Source: Actinomycetes bacterium (GTDB lineage Bacteria > Actinomycetota > Actinomycetes > Propionibacteriales > Propionibacteriaceae). From it: 64,000 nucleotides of DNA. The position numbers and the translations under genes were made by a program. The stretch spans positions 1-64,000 of the forward strand of contig JAEVYS010000120.1 of assembly GCA_023392635.1 (NCBI GenBank). The letters run 5' to 3'. Below, in pieces: positions 32,444-41,544 of the stretch (positions are counted from its first letter, which is position 1; the number at the start of each line of letters is the position of its first letter). The notes beneath the pieces are model-generated. The model made no database searches. It was given only the letters and a program-made list of their open reading frames with translations, and was not told where the DNA came from.

Positions 32444-33708
32444 CCGCCACCGAGGCACCCGCGGAGGGGTACCCGGTCCTCGCCGTTCCGGCCGACGGCA
32501 TTCCTGAGGTGGTCGACAGCGCCGAGGGCCTCGCCGCCACCCGGGCGGCCCTCCTCGCCGGCACCGGCCCGCTCGCCCTCGACACCGAACGCGCGCAGGG
32601 CTACCGCTACACCGCCAAGGCGTACCTGATCCAGGCCCGCCGGGAGGGCTCCGGCACCCACCTGATCGACCCGATCGCGTTCGAAGGCGGCAGGGACCGC
32701 GCCGACTTCAGTGACCTCGCCGCTGAGCTCTCCGACGTGGAGTGGATCCTGCACGCCGCGAGCCAGGACCTGCCCTGCCTCGCGGAGGTGCGCTTCCTGC
32801 CCACGCGCCTGTTCGACACCGAGCTCGCCGCCCGGCTCCTCGGCCTGCCGAAAGTGAGCCTCGGTGCCCTGATGGAGCACGCCTGCGGGATCACCCTGCT
32901 CAAGGAGCACTCGGCCGCCGACTGGTCCCGCCGTCCCGTCCCCCAGGAATGGCTGGCCTACGCCGCACTCGACGTCGAACGGCTCGCCGAGTTGCGCGAG
33001 TGGTTGATCGTCCAGCTCGAGGCCTCGGGCAAGCTCGAGTGGGCGCACCAGGAGTTCGCCTACCTCGCCGAGCACGCCGCCGACCCTCCCCACCCGCGAA
33101 AGGACCCCTGGCGCCGCACCACGGGCCTGCACACGCTGCACACGCCGATGGCGCTGAACGTCGTCCGGGAGCTGTGGCAGACGCGGGAGGAGCTCGCCGA
33201 AGCGGAGGACAGGGCCCCCGGACGGGTCGTCCCGGATCGTGCGATCACCGAGCTCGCCGCCCGGGTCGACGCCGAACGCCGGCCTGCTCTCACCCGCGCC
33301 GACCTGCGCTCCGTCCGCGGGTTCAGCAATCGGGTCGCCGCCCGCCACGAGGCCCGCTGGCTGGCAGCCCTGGAGCGTGCCGCCGCCACCCCGCGCTCGG
33401 AACTCCCCCCTCGCAACAGCAGCCCCGACGGCCCGCCCATGCCGAGGTCGTGGGAGCGCCGGTGGCCGTCGTCGTTCGCCCGGTTCAACCGGGTGCGTCC
33501 CGCGCTGATCGAGAAGGCGGCCGCGTTGGAGGTGCCGGTGGAGAACCTCCTGTCGCCGGACCACCTGCGCCGGCTGCTGTGGGACTCCAGCGACACGACG
33601 GACGCCGCAACGGTCGACGCCACCCTCGCCTCCTTCGGCGCCCGGGCCTGGCAGCGGGAGATCGTCGTGCCGGTGATCACCCGGCTGTGGAGTGGGCCGC
33701 CGTCCTGA
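32440..33708 (+). CDS. rnd: Ribonuclease D family exonuclease
   Basis: The 422-residue protein has a DEDDy exonuclease domain: motif I LALDTERA (Asp48, Glu50), motif II around HAASQDLPCL, and the final motif WLAYAALDVERLAEL with its tyrosine, followed by an HRDC domain (about 215-290). It trims RNA 3' ends, as in tRNA maturation. The GTG start overlaps the DUF3000 stop (GTGA). It is convergent with dxs across a 317-base gap. Confidence 0.93.
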   Translation: MTATEAPAEGYPVLAVPADGIPEVVDSAEGLAATRAALLAGTGPLALDTERAQGYRYTAKAYLIQARREGSGTHLIDPIAFEGGRDRADFSDLAAELSDVEWILHAASQDLPCLAEVRFLPTRLFDTELAARLLGLPKVSLGALMEHACGITLLKEHSAADWSRRPVPQEWLAYAALDVERLAELREWLIVQLEASGKLEWAHQEFAYLAEHAADPPHPRKDPWRRTTGLHTLHTPMALNVVRELWQTREELAEAEDRAPGRVVPDRAITELAARVDAERRPALTRADLRSVRGFSNRVAARHEARWLAALERAAATPRSELPPRNSSPDGPPMPRSWERRWPSSFARFNRVRPALIEKAAALEVPVENLLSPDHLRRLLWDSSDTTDAATVDATLASFGARAWQREIVVPVITRLWSGPPS

Positions 33709-34025
33709 GCTCCGGCTGGCGTGATTCGTCCACTCCCGAAGCCCCAGGAGTCACTCTGTTCACAGATCCGCCCTCGGGTGGACGGATCGCGACACGGCCG
33801 CTCGTCCGCCCGGCTCCTGTGTCGCATCGCCTGTCCGTGTCCCGGGCAGGAGCGGTGCCGTGTCGCAATCTGGCCACCCAAACCCCCAGGTGTGACGCCG
33901 GAGGCGGGCGGGACGCGGCGAGTGGACGGATCGCGCCGGGCCTGGCCACGGGGGCCCGAACCGACGGCGGGAGATCCCGGGTCTGGCCCGGGGTGACGGA
34001 CGTCAGGCGCAGGAGCGGCGAGGCG
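33709..34025. repeat. Gap between RNase D and dxs with a nested inverted repeat
   Basis: No gene is seen in these 317 bases. Arms GATCGCGACACGG (from 33785) and CCGTGTCGCAATC (to 33870) pair with a bulge, extended by GCTC/GAGC and an inner GCTCCTG/CAGGAGC pair. The right arm runs into CTGGCC, giving GTCGCAATCTGGCC, close to the element at 13716. GGACGGATCGCG occurs twice (33783 and 33924 regions). The convergent arrangement makes a termination role likely. Confidence 0.5.
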
Positions 34026-35948
34026 TCACCTCTCGGCGCCGATCTGAACCGGGTCCTCCTGTGCGGCGATCAGTTCGGTGGCGAACCGGGCTAGCCGTTG
34101 GGCGCTCAGCCCGGCGTCCTCCAGCAGCTGGGCGCGGTTGCCCTGCGCCAGGAACCGCTGCGGGATGCCGAACTCGCGGATCGGGGTGTCGATGCCGGCG
34201 GCGCGCGACTCCTGCGCCAGCCGTGAACCCAGGCCGCCGGCCACGCCGTTGTCCTCCACGGTGATCACCAGCTCGTGCTCGCGCACGAGCGCCAGCAGGT
34301 CTGAGGAGACCGGCAGCGCCCACACCGGGTCGACCACGGTGGCGCCGATGCCCTGTCGGGTGAGGCGCTCCCCCACCTCCACAGCCAGCCCGCAGAGCTG
34401 GCCGTAGCCCACCACCAGTACCCGCGGGCGTTCGCAGGCCGCCAGCACGTCCACGTCGCCACGGGTGGCGAGGGCCGGCAGCGGCTCGGGCAGCTTCTCC
34501 TTCGAGTAGCGCAGCACGGTGGGGGCGTCGTCGACGGTCACCGCCAAGTTGAGCGCGGCGACCAGCCGTTCCTCGTCCCGCGGTGCGGTGAGCCGCAGGC
34601 CGGGGACCAGGCCGAGCAGGGACGCGTCCCACATGCCGTTGTGGCTGGCTCCGTCCGGGCCGGTCACGCCCGCCCGGTCGAGAACGAACGTCACGCCCTG
34701 CCGGTGCAGTGCCACGTCCATCAACACCTGGTCGAAGGCGCGGTTCAGGAACGTCGCGTACACCGCGACCACCGGGTGCAGCCCGCCGGCCGCCAGTCCG
34801 GCGGCCGAGGTGACGGCGTGCTGCTCCGCGATGCCCACATCGAAGGTGCGGTCGGGGAAATGGCGCGCGAAACGGTCGAGCCCGGTCGGGTGGAGCATGG
34901 CAGCGGTGATGGCGACCACGCGCTCGTCGGTGGCACCGATGCGGGCGAGTTCCTCGCCGAAGGCGTCGGTCCAGGTGCGCGCCCCCGGCGCCGCCAGTGA
35001 CTCGCCGGTGACCTCGTCGATCGGGCCGACGGCGTGGAAGCGGTCCTGCTCGTTGTCCTCCGCGGCCTTGAAGCCCCGCCCCTTCTGGGTGATGCAGTGC
35101 ACCAGCACCGGGCCGCCGAAACCCTTCGCCTGCTGCAGCGCCAGTTCCACGGCCTCGACGTCGTGGCCGTCGATCGGCCCCACGTACTTCAGCCCGAGGT
35201 CGCTGAACATGCCCTGGGGGGCCAGCACGTCCTTCACCCCCATCTTGAACCCGTGCATGAGCCCGTAGGCCGGCTGGCCCACCACGGGCGCCCGGCGCAC
35301 CAGGTTCTTGATCCGTTGGAGCATGCGCTCGTAGCGGCGGTCGGTGCGGATCGCCGACAACTGCTTGCCCAACGCTGAGAGCTGGGTGGCGATCCCCCCG
35401 ACCGTCGGGGTGTAGGAGCGGCCGTTGTCGTTCACCACCACCACGAGCTTCTCGTCGCCGGCCACGGCGATGTTGTTGAGGGCCTCCCAGGCCATGCCGC
35501 CGGTGAGCGCCCCGTCCCCGATGACCGCCACCACGAACCGGTCCTCGCCACGCAGCCGGAACGCCTTGGCCATGCCGTCGGCCCAGGACAGCGACGCGGA
35601 TGCGTGCGAGTTCTCCACCCAGTCGTGCGGGGACTCCGCCCGGCTGGGATAGCCCGACAGCCCGCCCGGCTGGCGCAGGGTCGCGAACCGGTCACGTCGC
35701 CCGGTGACGATCTTGTGGACGTAACTCTGGTGCCCGGTGTCGAACACGATCACGTCACGCGGGGAGTCGAACACACGGTGCAGCGCCAGGGTCAACTCCA
35801 CCACGCCGAGATTGGGGCCGAGGTGGCCGCCGGTGCGGCTGACGTTGGTGACCAGGAAGCCCCGAATCTCCTGGGCGAGCTGGCGCAGTTGCCTGGGCGT
35901 GAGCCGGCGAAGGTCGGACGGACCGTCGATGCTGTCGAGCAGGGGCAC
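34026..35948 (-). CDS. dxs: 1-deoxy-D-xylulose-5-phosphate synthase
   Basis: The 640-residue protein has the DXS signatures: TGGHLGPNLGVVELTLALH and FDTGHQSYVHK near the N-terminus, the thiamine-diphosphate motif VIGDGALTGGMAWEALNN and the transketolase-like DRAGVTGPDGASHNGMWD. It makes DXP from pyruvate and glyceraldehyde 3-phosphate, the first step of the MEP isoprenoid pathway. The GTG start is adjacent to a small hypothetical gene upstream. The next genes of the pathway are not in the window. Confidence 0.98.
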   Translation of the reverse strand: MPLLDSIDGPSDLRRLTPRQLRQLAQEIRGFLVTNVSRTGGHLGPNLGVVELTLALHRVFDSPRDVIVFDTGHQSYVHKIVTGRRDRFATLRQPGGLSGYPSRAESPHDWVENSHASASLSWADGMAKAFRLRGEDRFVVAVIGDGALTGGMAWEALNNIAVAGDEKLVVVVNDNGRSYTPTVGGIATQLSALGKQLSAIRTDRRYERMLQRIKNLVRRAPVVGQPAYGLMHGFKMGVKDVLAPQGMFSDLGLKYVGPIDGHDVEAVELALQQAKGFGGPVLVHCITQKGRGFKAAEDNEQDRFHAVGPIDEVTGESLAAPGARTWTDAFGEELARIGATDERVVAITAAMLHPTGLDRFARHFPDRTFDVGIAEQHAVTSAAGLAAGGLHPVVAVYATFLNRAFDQVLMDVALHRQGVTFVLDRAGVTGPDGASHNGMWDASLLGLVPGLRLTAPRDEERLVAALNLAVTVDDAPTVLRYSKEKLPEPLPALATRGDVDVLAACERPRVLVVGYGQLCGLAVEVGERLTRQGIGATVVDPVWALPVSSDLLALVREHELVITVEDNGVAGGLGSRLAQESRAAGIDTPIREFGIPQRFLAQGNRAQLLEDAGLSAQRLARFATELIAAQEDPVQIGAER

Positions 35949-35957
35949 CGGCCGAGT

Positions 35958-36335
35958 CTATGTCAGGCGCCGCACGAAGACCCGTCCCCGCAACGCCTCC
36001 TCGACCAGGGCCACCTCGCGGCGCAGCCGCACCAGGCGTGCCGACTGCTCCTCCCATGCCTCCACCGCGGCCTGCACCACCTCGGGCGGAACGTGGTCCT
36101 CCAGGCCGGTACGGACACTGCCCAGACCGTCCGAGCTGGCGCTCACCTGCGCCCCCACGAAGGCGGACGCGAACCGGGCCAGGACCACCGGGTGGCGACG
36201 CAGGACCGGATACGCGCGGTAGTCCGCCGGGCAGCAGTCGAGCAGGAAGGCGGCGGCGGTCTTCTCCCAGTCGTCCACCCCGGGGGGACGGACGCCCTGC
36301 GGCCAGCCCGGCGGCGTGTAGGCAGTGACCCCCAT
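35958..36335 (-). CDS. Conserved actinobacterial hypothetical protein
   Basis: The 125-residue protein is mostly helical: a Pro-rich start (YTPPGWPQGVRPPG), WEKTAAAFLLDCCPADYRAY, and a long C-terminal helix (VQAAVEAWEEQSARLVRLRREVALVEEAL in overlapping parts). Nine bases separate its stop from the dxs start, so they are one operon. The LDCCPADYR pattern is common in small actinobacterial proteins of unknown function. Confidence 0.75.
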   Translation of the reverse strand: MGVTAYTPPGWPQGVRPPGVDDWEKTAAAFLLDCCPADYRAYPVLRRHPVVLARFASAFVGAQVSASSDGLGSVRTGLEDHVPPEVVQAAVEAWEEQSARLVRLRREVALVEEALRGRVFVRRLT

Positions 36336-36430
36336 GCCTCCTCCTGCGAACGAACGTGTGTTCGATTCTAATCCCCCACAGCTACCCCGCGTCCACCGCG
36401 ACGCGCCTACGCTGGTGGCAGGAGGCAGCG

Positions 36431-37669
36431 ATGCCCGGACCCGGACCCGCAGGGAACACCGGCACCGGCCGGCTCTTCTACGTGGACAGCCTGCGCATCG
36501 TCGCGACGGCCGTCATCTTCGCGTACCACAGCGCCCGCCCCTTCGACGACTTCGAGCGCTGGCACGTAAAGTTCAACCACGTCAGCACCTGGTTCGCCTA
36601 CCCCATGGGCGTCGGCAGCCAGTTCGCCATGCCCCTGTTCTGGACGCTGTCGGGCATCGCCACCTGGACCGCGCTGGAGACGCACGCGCCCAGCGAGTTC
36701 GTGCGGCGTCGGCTGCTGCGGCTCGGTGTGCCGGTCGCGCTCGTCGGCTGGTGGGTGTTGTGCCCGCCGCAGGTCTACATCGAGGCGACGACCGGCCAGG
36801 ACTACCTGGCCCCTCCGTTCTCCGGGTCGTACCTCGACTTCCTCCGGGTCTACCCGGCGAACGGCCTGTACGAGCACGGCGGCTGGTTCCCGCTCGAGGC
36901 GTTGCACCTGTGGTACCTCGCCTACCTGGCCGCCTTCACGGTCGCCGCGCTCCCGGCGTTCGCCCTGCTCCGCACCGCTGGCGGACGTCGACTGATCGCC
37001 GGGCTCGGAGCGTCGGCACGGCGCTGGTGGCTGTTGCCGGCCCTCGGCCTCCCGGTGGTGGCGTGCGAGCTGTTGCTGCCCACGTCCCTCCCGCTTCTCG
37101 GCCGGTACCTGGGTGGCTGGCGCCTCGCCACCTACGTGCTGCTGCTGGTGCTCGGCTTCGTGCTCGGCGGCGACCCCCGGCTGCTCGCGGCAGCCGAGCG
37201 CCGGCGGCGGCTGTGGCTGGGACTCTCGCTCGTCACCGTCGTACCGCTGCTGGTGTGGGCGCCGACGATCCTCGACCTGCCGGAGGGCACCCGGCCGTTC
37301 TTCCTGGAGTGGGGACTGCGCGCCCTCAACGGCTGGCTGTGCCTGCTGGCGCTGCTGGGCTACGGCGCCCACTACCTCAACCGTCCCGCCCGGCTGCTGG
37401 CCGCGTCCGGCGAACTCGTCCTGCCGTTCTACATCCTCCACCAGACCCTCATCGTCCTGGTGGTCTACGCGATCCGGGACTGGCCGCTGCCGGTGGGGCC
37501 CGCCTGGCTCCTCACCATGCTGGTGGCCGGGGCGGCGAGCCTGGGCGGAGCGCTGGTCCTGCGGCAGTTCCGTGTGACGCGCTTCCTGTTCGGGCTGCCG
37601 GCGGGAGTCAGCCCGCCGCGTACCACCAGACCAGCGCTGCCACAGCAGCCGCGTCCAGCGCCAGGATGA
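36431..37669 (+). CDS. Acyltransferase 3 family membrane protein
   Basis: From the ATG at 36431 (AGGAGG upstream; TACGCT -10 box at 36408-36413) the protein has 412 residues and ten or more hydrophobic segments. LFYVDSLRIVATAVIFAYHSARPF contains the invariant His of acyltransferase-3 enzymes, which O-acylate sugars of the envelope or secondary metabolites. The C-terminus carries FYILHQTLIVLVVY, also typical. The substrate is unknown. The 3' end overlaps the convergent membrane-protein gene by 62 bases. Confidence 0.88.
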   Translation: MPGPGPAGNTGTGRLFYVDSLRIVATAVIFAYHSARPFDDFERWHVKFNHVSTWFAYPMGVGSQFAMPLFWTLSGIATWTALETHAPSEFVRRRLLRLGVPVALVGWWVLCPPQVYIEATTGQDYLAPPFSGSYLDFLRVYPANGLYEHGGWFPLEALHLWYLAYLAAFTVAALPAFALLRTAGGRRLIAGLGASARRWWLLPALGLPVVACELLLPTSLPLLGRYLGGWRLATYVLLLVLGFVLGGDPRLLAAAERRRRLWLGLSLVTVVPLLVWAPTILDLPEGTRPFFLEWGLRALNGWLCLLALLGYGAHYLNRPARLLAASGELVLPFYILHQTLIVLVVYAIRDWPLPVGPAWLLTMLVAGAASLGGALVLRQFRVTRFLFGLPAGVSPPRTTRPALPQQPRPAPG

Positions 37670-38123
37670 TGCCCCGCTGCCACCGACGGAGCCGGCGTCC
37701 GCGCTCCCAATCGGCGCTCGCGACCGCGGCGACCGCGGGAACCAGCGCCGCCACCACCCACCACCACCAGTCCGTCATCCGGTCGCTGGCGATCAGGAAG
37801 CCGGCCGCAGCGGCCATCGTGGCCCACATCCACCCGCCGAGGCGCAGCAGCAGCACGGCCGGCAGCAGGCACGCCACGAAGCCGAGCAGTGCCACCCAGA
37901 TCGCGACACCGAGCTTGCACCCGGCGAACGCGTCGGTGTCCCTGCCCGCTGCCGAACAGGCCAGCACGGAGAACGTCTGGTTCGCCAGCACCACCAGGAA
38001 GGCGGTGGCTGCCGCCCCCATCACCACTGCGAGGTACGACCAGGCCACCCGGGCCGAGACCGGCATGAGGCTGACGGAGTCGGCGACCGGACGGGCCTGC
38101 GCGTGCGCCCGGCGGCGTCCCAT
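37608..38123 (-). CDS. Small integral membrane protein of unknown function
   Basis: The 171-residue protein has four hydrophobic helices, with a Trp-rich stretch DRMTDWWWWVVAALVPAV in the third and two loop cysteines (VLACSAAG ... FAGCKLG) that could form a disulfide. It follows aconitase directly on the minus strand with no gap, so it may be the end of the acnA transcript. The first Met and a second at residue 20 are both possible starts. Confidence 0.65.
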   Translation of the reverse strand: MGRRRAHAQARPVADSVSLMPVSARVAWSYLAVVMGAAATAFLVVLANQTFSVLACSAAGRDTDAFAGCKLGVAIWVALLGFVACLLPAVLLLRLGGWMWATMAAAAGFLIASDRMTDWWWWVVAALVPAVAAVASADWERGRRLRRWQRGIILALDAAAVAALVWWYAAG

Positions 38124-40928
38124 CTACCGGGCCAGCAGCGACCGGAGCACGTACTGCATGATGCCGCCGTGCCGGTAGTAGTCGGCCTCACCGGGGGTGT
38201 CGATGCGCACCACGGCCTCGAACACGACAGGCTCACCGCCACCGGTGGCGGTCACCGTCACGGTGGACGGGGTCTGCCCGTCATTGAGCGCGGTGATGCC
38301 CTCGATGTTGAAGGTCTCGGTCCCGTCCAGGCCGAGCGAGTCGGCGTTCTCGCCGTCGGGGAACTGGAGCGGGAGGACGCCCATTCCGATCAGGTTCGAG
38401 CGGTGGATGCGCTCGTAGCTCTCGGCGATGACGACCTTCACCCCCAGCAGGGCGGTGCCCTTGGCCGCCCAGTCGCGGGACGAGCCGGAGCCGTACTCCT
38501 TCCCGGACAGCACCACCAGCGGCGTGCCCGCGGCCGCGTAGTTCACCGACGCGTCGTACACCGTCGCCACCGGGCCGTCTGCCTGGGTGAAGTCACGGGT
38601 GAAGCCGCCCTCGGTACCCGGGGCCAGCTGGTTGCGCAGGCGGATGTTCGCGAACGTGCCGCGGATCATCACCTCGTGGTTGCCGCGCCGCGAGCCGTAG
38701 GAGTTGAAGTCCTTGCGCTCGACGCCGTGCTCGGTGAGGTACTTCCCGGCAGGGCTGTCGGCCTTGATCGAGCCGGCCGGCGAGATGTGGTCCGTCGTCA
38801 CCGAGTCGCCGAGCTTCAGCAGCACGCGCGCGCCGGTCACGTCCGTCACCGGCACCGGCTGCGCGGGCATGTTCTCGAAGTACGGGGGCTTGCGCACGTA
38901 GGTGGAGTCGCCGTCCCAGGCGAAGGTCTGCCCCGTCGGCGTCGGCAGCGACCGCCAGGTCTCGTCACCGGCGAACACGTCCGCGTAGCGCGAGGTGAAC
39001 ATCTCTGCGGAGATCGACGAGCCGATCACCTCGTCCACCTCGGCCTGGCTCGGCCAGATGTCGGCGAGGAAGACGTCCTGGCCGTCGCTGCCCGTCCCGA
39101 TCGGGTCGCTGGTCAGGTCGATGTCCATCGTGCCGGCGAGGGCGTAGGCGACCACCAGCGGCGGGCTGGCGAGGTAGTTCATCTTCACGTCCGGGTTGAT
39201 CCGGCCCTCGAAGTTGCGGTTGCCGGACAGGACGGACGTCACGGCCAGGTCCGCCTCGTTGACCGCCTTCGACACCTCGGGGATCAGTGGACCCGAGTTG
39301 CCGATGCAGGTGGTGCACCCGTAGCCCACGAGGTCGAAGTCGAGCGCCTCCAGGTACTTGTCGAGGCCGGAGCGGGCGTAGTAGTCGGTGACCACCTTCG
39401 AGCCCGGCGCGAGCGAGGTCTTCACCCACGGCTTGCGGGTGAGGCCCTTCTCCACGGCCTTCTTCGCCACCAGCGCCGCGCCGATCATCACGCTCGGGTT
39501 GGACGTGTTCGTGCAGGAGGTGATGGCTGCGATGGTGACGGCGCCGTGGTCGAGGTCGAAGGTCGTGCCGTCGGCCAGCGTCACCGGGGTCGGCTTGCTG
39601 GGCCGTCCCGGGCCCTGGTCGGCTCCCTCGCCGTAGGCGTGCGGGTCGACCGACCCGTTGCCCTGGTCGTGGCTCGGAGCGTCGGACGCGGGGAAGCTCT
39701 CCGCGACCGACTCGTCGTAGCCGGCCAGCTCGTCGTCGTCGACGTAGTCGCGCAGCGCCTCGGCGAAACCCTGCTTGGCATGGGCGAGCACCACCCGGTC
39801 CTGCGGGCGCTTCGGGCCGGCGATGCTCGGCACCACGTCGGCCAGGTCGAGCTCGAGGTACTCGGAGTAGCGCGGCTCCGAGTCGGGGTCGTGCCACAGG
39901 CCCTGGGCCTTGGCGTAGGCCTCCACCAGCTGGAGCTGCTCATCGCTGCGTCCGGTCAGGCGCAGGTAGGAGATAGTCGCCTCGTCGATCGGGAAGATCG
40001 CGATCGTCGAGCCGTACTCGGGGCTCATGTTGCCGATCGTCGCGCGGTTGGCCAGCGGCACCTCGGCCACACCGGAGCCGTAGAACTCGACGAACTTGCC
40101 CACGACCTTGTGCTGGCGCAGCTTCTCCGTGATGGTCAGCACCAGGTCGGTGGCGGTGGTGCCTTCCGGGAGCCTGCCGCTGAGCTTGAAGCCGACCACG
40201 CGCGGGATCAGCATGCTCACCGGCTGGCCCAGCATGGCGGCCTCCGCCTCGATGCCGCCGACGCCCCAGCCGACGACCCCCAGGCCGTTCACCATCGTGG
40301 TGTGGGAGTCGGTGCCGACGCAGGTGTCGGGATAGGCCTGCAGGACACCGTTCACCTCACGCGGGAACACCACCCGGGCGAGGTGCTCGATGTTCACCTG
40401 GTGCACGATGCCGGTGCCCGGCGGCACCACCACGAAGTCGTCGAAGGCGGTCTGGCCCCAGCGGAGGAACTGGTAGCGCTCGCGGTTGCGCTGGTACTCC
40501 AGCTCGACGTTCCTCGCGAAGGCATCGGGGGTGCCGAAGAGGTCGGCGACGACGGAGTGGTCGATCACCATCTCTGCGGGCGACAGCGGGTTCACCCTCG
40601 TGGGGTCCCCACCGAGCTCGGCGATCGCTTCGCGCATCGTGGCCAGGTCGACCACGCACGGCACGCCGGTGAAGTCCTGCATGATGACGCGGGCCGGGGT
40701 GAACTGGATCTCGCGGCTCGGCTCCGCCTCGGGGTCCCACGAGCCCAGGGCGGCGATGTCCTCAGCCGTGATGTTGGCGCCGTCCTCGGTGCGCAGCAGG
40801 TTCTCCAGCAGCACCTTCAGGCTGAACGGCAGTGTCGCAGACCCCTCGACGGCGTCGATCCGGAAGATCTGGTAGTCCTTCCCGGCCACGTTCAGCTGGT
40901 CTGCCGCGGAATAGCTGTCGATGCTCAC
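38124..40928 (-). CDS. acnA: Aconitate hydratase A
   Basis: The 934-residue protein is full-length AcnA. Iron-sulfur ligands lie in ITSCTNTSNPSVMIGA and GCTTCIGNSGPL; other signatures are VQDFTGVP-type IMQDFTGVPCVVDLA, GTDSHTTMVNGLGVVGWGVG and the C-terminal GKEYGSGSSRDWAAKG. It converts citrate to isocitrate in the TCA cycle. The GTG start has AGAAGGAG upstream. A palindromic operator-like site overlaps the promoter. An inserted acidic stretch near residue 400 (PSHDQGNGSVDPHAYGEGAD) matches actinobacterial AcnA. Confidence 0.98.
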   Translation of the reverse strand: MSIDSYSAADQLNVAGKDYQIFRIDAVEGSATLPFSLKVLLENLLRTEDGANITAEDIAALGSWDPEAEPSREIQFTPARVIMQDFTGVPCVVDLATMREAIAELGGDPTRVNPLSPAEMVIDHSVVADLFGTPDAFARNVELEYQRNRERYQFLRWGQTAFDDFVVVPPGTGIVHQVNIEHLARVVFPREVNGVLQAYPDTCVGTDSHTTMVNGLGVVGWGVGGIEAEAAMLGQPVSMLIPRVVGFKLSGRLPEGTTATDLVLTITEKLRQHKVVGKFVEFYGSGVAEVPLANRATIGNMSPEYGSTIAIFPIDEATISYLRLTGRSDEQLQLVEAYAKAQGLWHDPDSEPRYSEYLELDLADVVPSIAGPKRPQDRVVLAHAKQGFAEALRDYVDDDELAGYDESVAESFPASDAPSHDQGNGSVDPHAYGEGADQGPGRPSKPTPVTLADGTTFDLDHGAVTIAAITSCTNTSNPSVMIGAALVAKKAVEKGLTRKPWVKTSLAPGSKVVTDYYARSGLDKYLEALDFDLVGYGCTTCIGNSGPLIPEVSKAVNEADLAVTSVLSGNRNFEGRINPDVKMNYLASPPLVVAYALAGTMDIDLTSDPIGTGSDGQDVFLADIWPSQAEVDEVIGSSISAEMFTSRYADVFAGDETWRSLPTPTGQTFAWDGDSTYVRKPPYFENMPAQPVPVTDVTGARVLLKLGDSVTTDHISPAGSIKADSPAGKYLTEHGVERKDFNSYGSRRGNHEVMIRGTFANIRLRNQLAPGTEGGFTRDFTQADGPVATVYDASVNYAAAGTPLVVLSGKEYGSGSSRDWAAKGTALLGVKVVIAESYERIHRSNLIGMGVLPLQFPDGENADSLGLDGTETFNIEGITALNDGQTPSTVTVTATGGGEPVVFEAVVRIDTPGEADYYRHGGIMQYVLRSLLAR

Positions 40929-40949
40929 GGGGGCTCCTTCTGACCAAAG

Positions 40950-40967
40950 TATCTTGATGTCGAGATA
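40950..40967 (-). promoter_or_regulatory. Operator-like palindrome at the acnA promoter
   Basis: The 18-base element, on the minus strand TATCTCGACATCAAGATA, is symmetric at 14 of 18 positions (TATCT ... AGATA). It lies directly after a TAATAT -10-like box and 21 bases before the GTG, so bound protein would block transcription. TATCT(C/T)GA-type sites are used by several actinobacterial regulators; which one binds is unknown. Confidence 0.55.
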
Positions 40968-40990
40968 TTATCCCACCCGACCCGACGAGG

Positions 40991-41188
40991 CTAGCCGACG
41001 GCACGTCGGGCGCGCCGACGCTCTCCCCACTCGACCCGCTGCTCCGGGTCGGACATCACCAGGTACACCAGCCCGCAGTCCTGCGGGCCCGTGACGTCCA
41101 GCTGGCACAGGTTGCAGACGTCGTCGGGACGCAGCGGGCACTTCGCCTCGGGTCGGGCGCGGGCGGCGGTCAGGTGAACAGGCACCAT
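40991..41188 (-). CDS. DUF6767 family small Cys-rich protein
   Basis: From the ATG at 41188 the protein has 65 residues. It holds the conserved core KCPLRPDDVCNLCQLDV then GPQDCGLVYLVMSDPE, with four cysteines that could bind a metal. It is a widespread actinobacterial protein with no known function. Its start lies 19 bases inside the end of the VOC gene upstream, so they are coupled. Confidence 0.75.
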   Translation of the reverse strand: MVPVHLTAARARPEAKCPLRPDDVCNLCQLDVTGPQDCGLVYLVMSDPEQRVEWGERRRARRAVG

Positions 41189-41544
41189 GACACTCCGAAC
41201 CGGTCGACCAGGCTGAACATGCACGAACTGTAGAACGTCGGGCCGATGGGGTCGGACACGTCGGCACCCTCCTTCAGCACCTCGTAGGCGCGACCGGCGA
41301 AGCCCTGCCCACCCTCGCCGAGGTGGAGCGCGAATTGCATCGTCGTGCCCACCACCGGCTCTCCCCTGCGCTCGCTCAGCGCGACGACCTGGCCGAGCAC
41401 GTCGAGCTCGGCGTGCACCACCGAACCGTCACCGGGGTCACGGACGAGCGTGGTGCACTCGGCACCGAACGCCGAGGAGTAGAGCGCGATCGCCTCGTCG
41501 CAACCCCGGACGTAGACCTGGAACAGTGCGCGGCGCAGCGTCAT
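41170..41544 (-). CDS. VOC/PhnB-like glyoxalase-superfamily protein
   Basis: From the ATG at 41544, which overlaps the methyltransferase stop (ATGA), the protein has 124 residues. It has the VOC pattern of two beta-alpha-beta-beta-beta units: LFQVYVRGCDEAIALYSSAF, ELDVLGQVVALSER and the final FSLVDRFGVSWCLFT, as in PhnB-like proteins. Metal ligands are not complete, so catalysis is uncertain. Confidence 0.82.
   Translation of the reverse strand: MTLRRALFQVYVRGCDEAIALYSSAFGAECTTLVRDPGDGSVVHAELDVLGQVVALSERRGEPVVGTTMQFALHLGEGGQGFAGRAYEVLKEGADVSDPIGPTFYSSCMFSLVDRFGVSWCLFT

Noticed and set aside
38103..40943. A 946-codon open frame on the plus strand
   Set aside because: It is the mirror of acnA; the translation is low-complexity Val/Arg/Gly/His and has no domain, while the minus strand is full-length aconitase.
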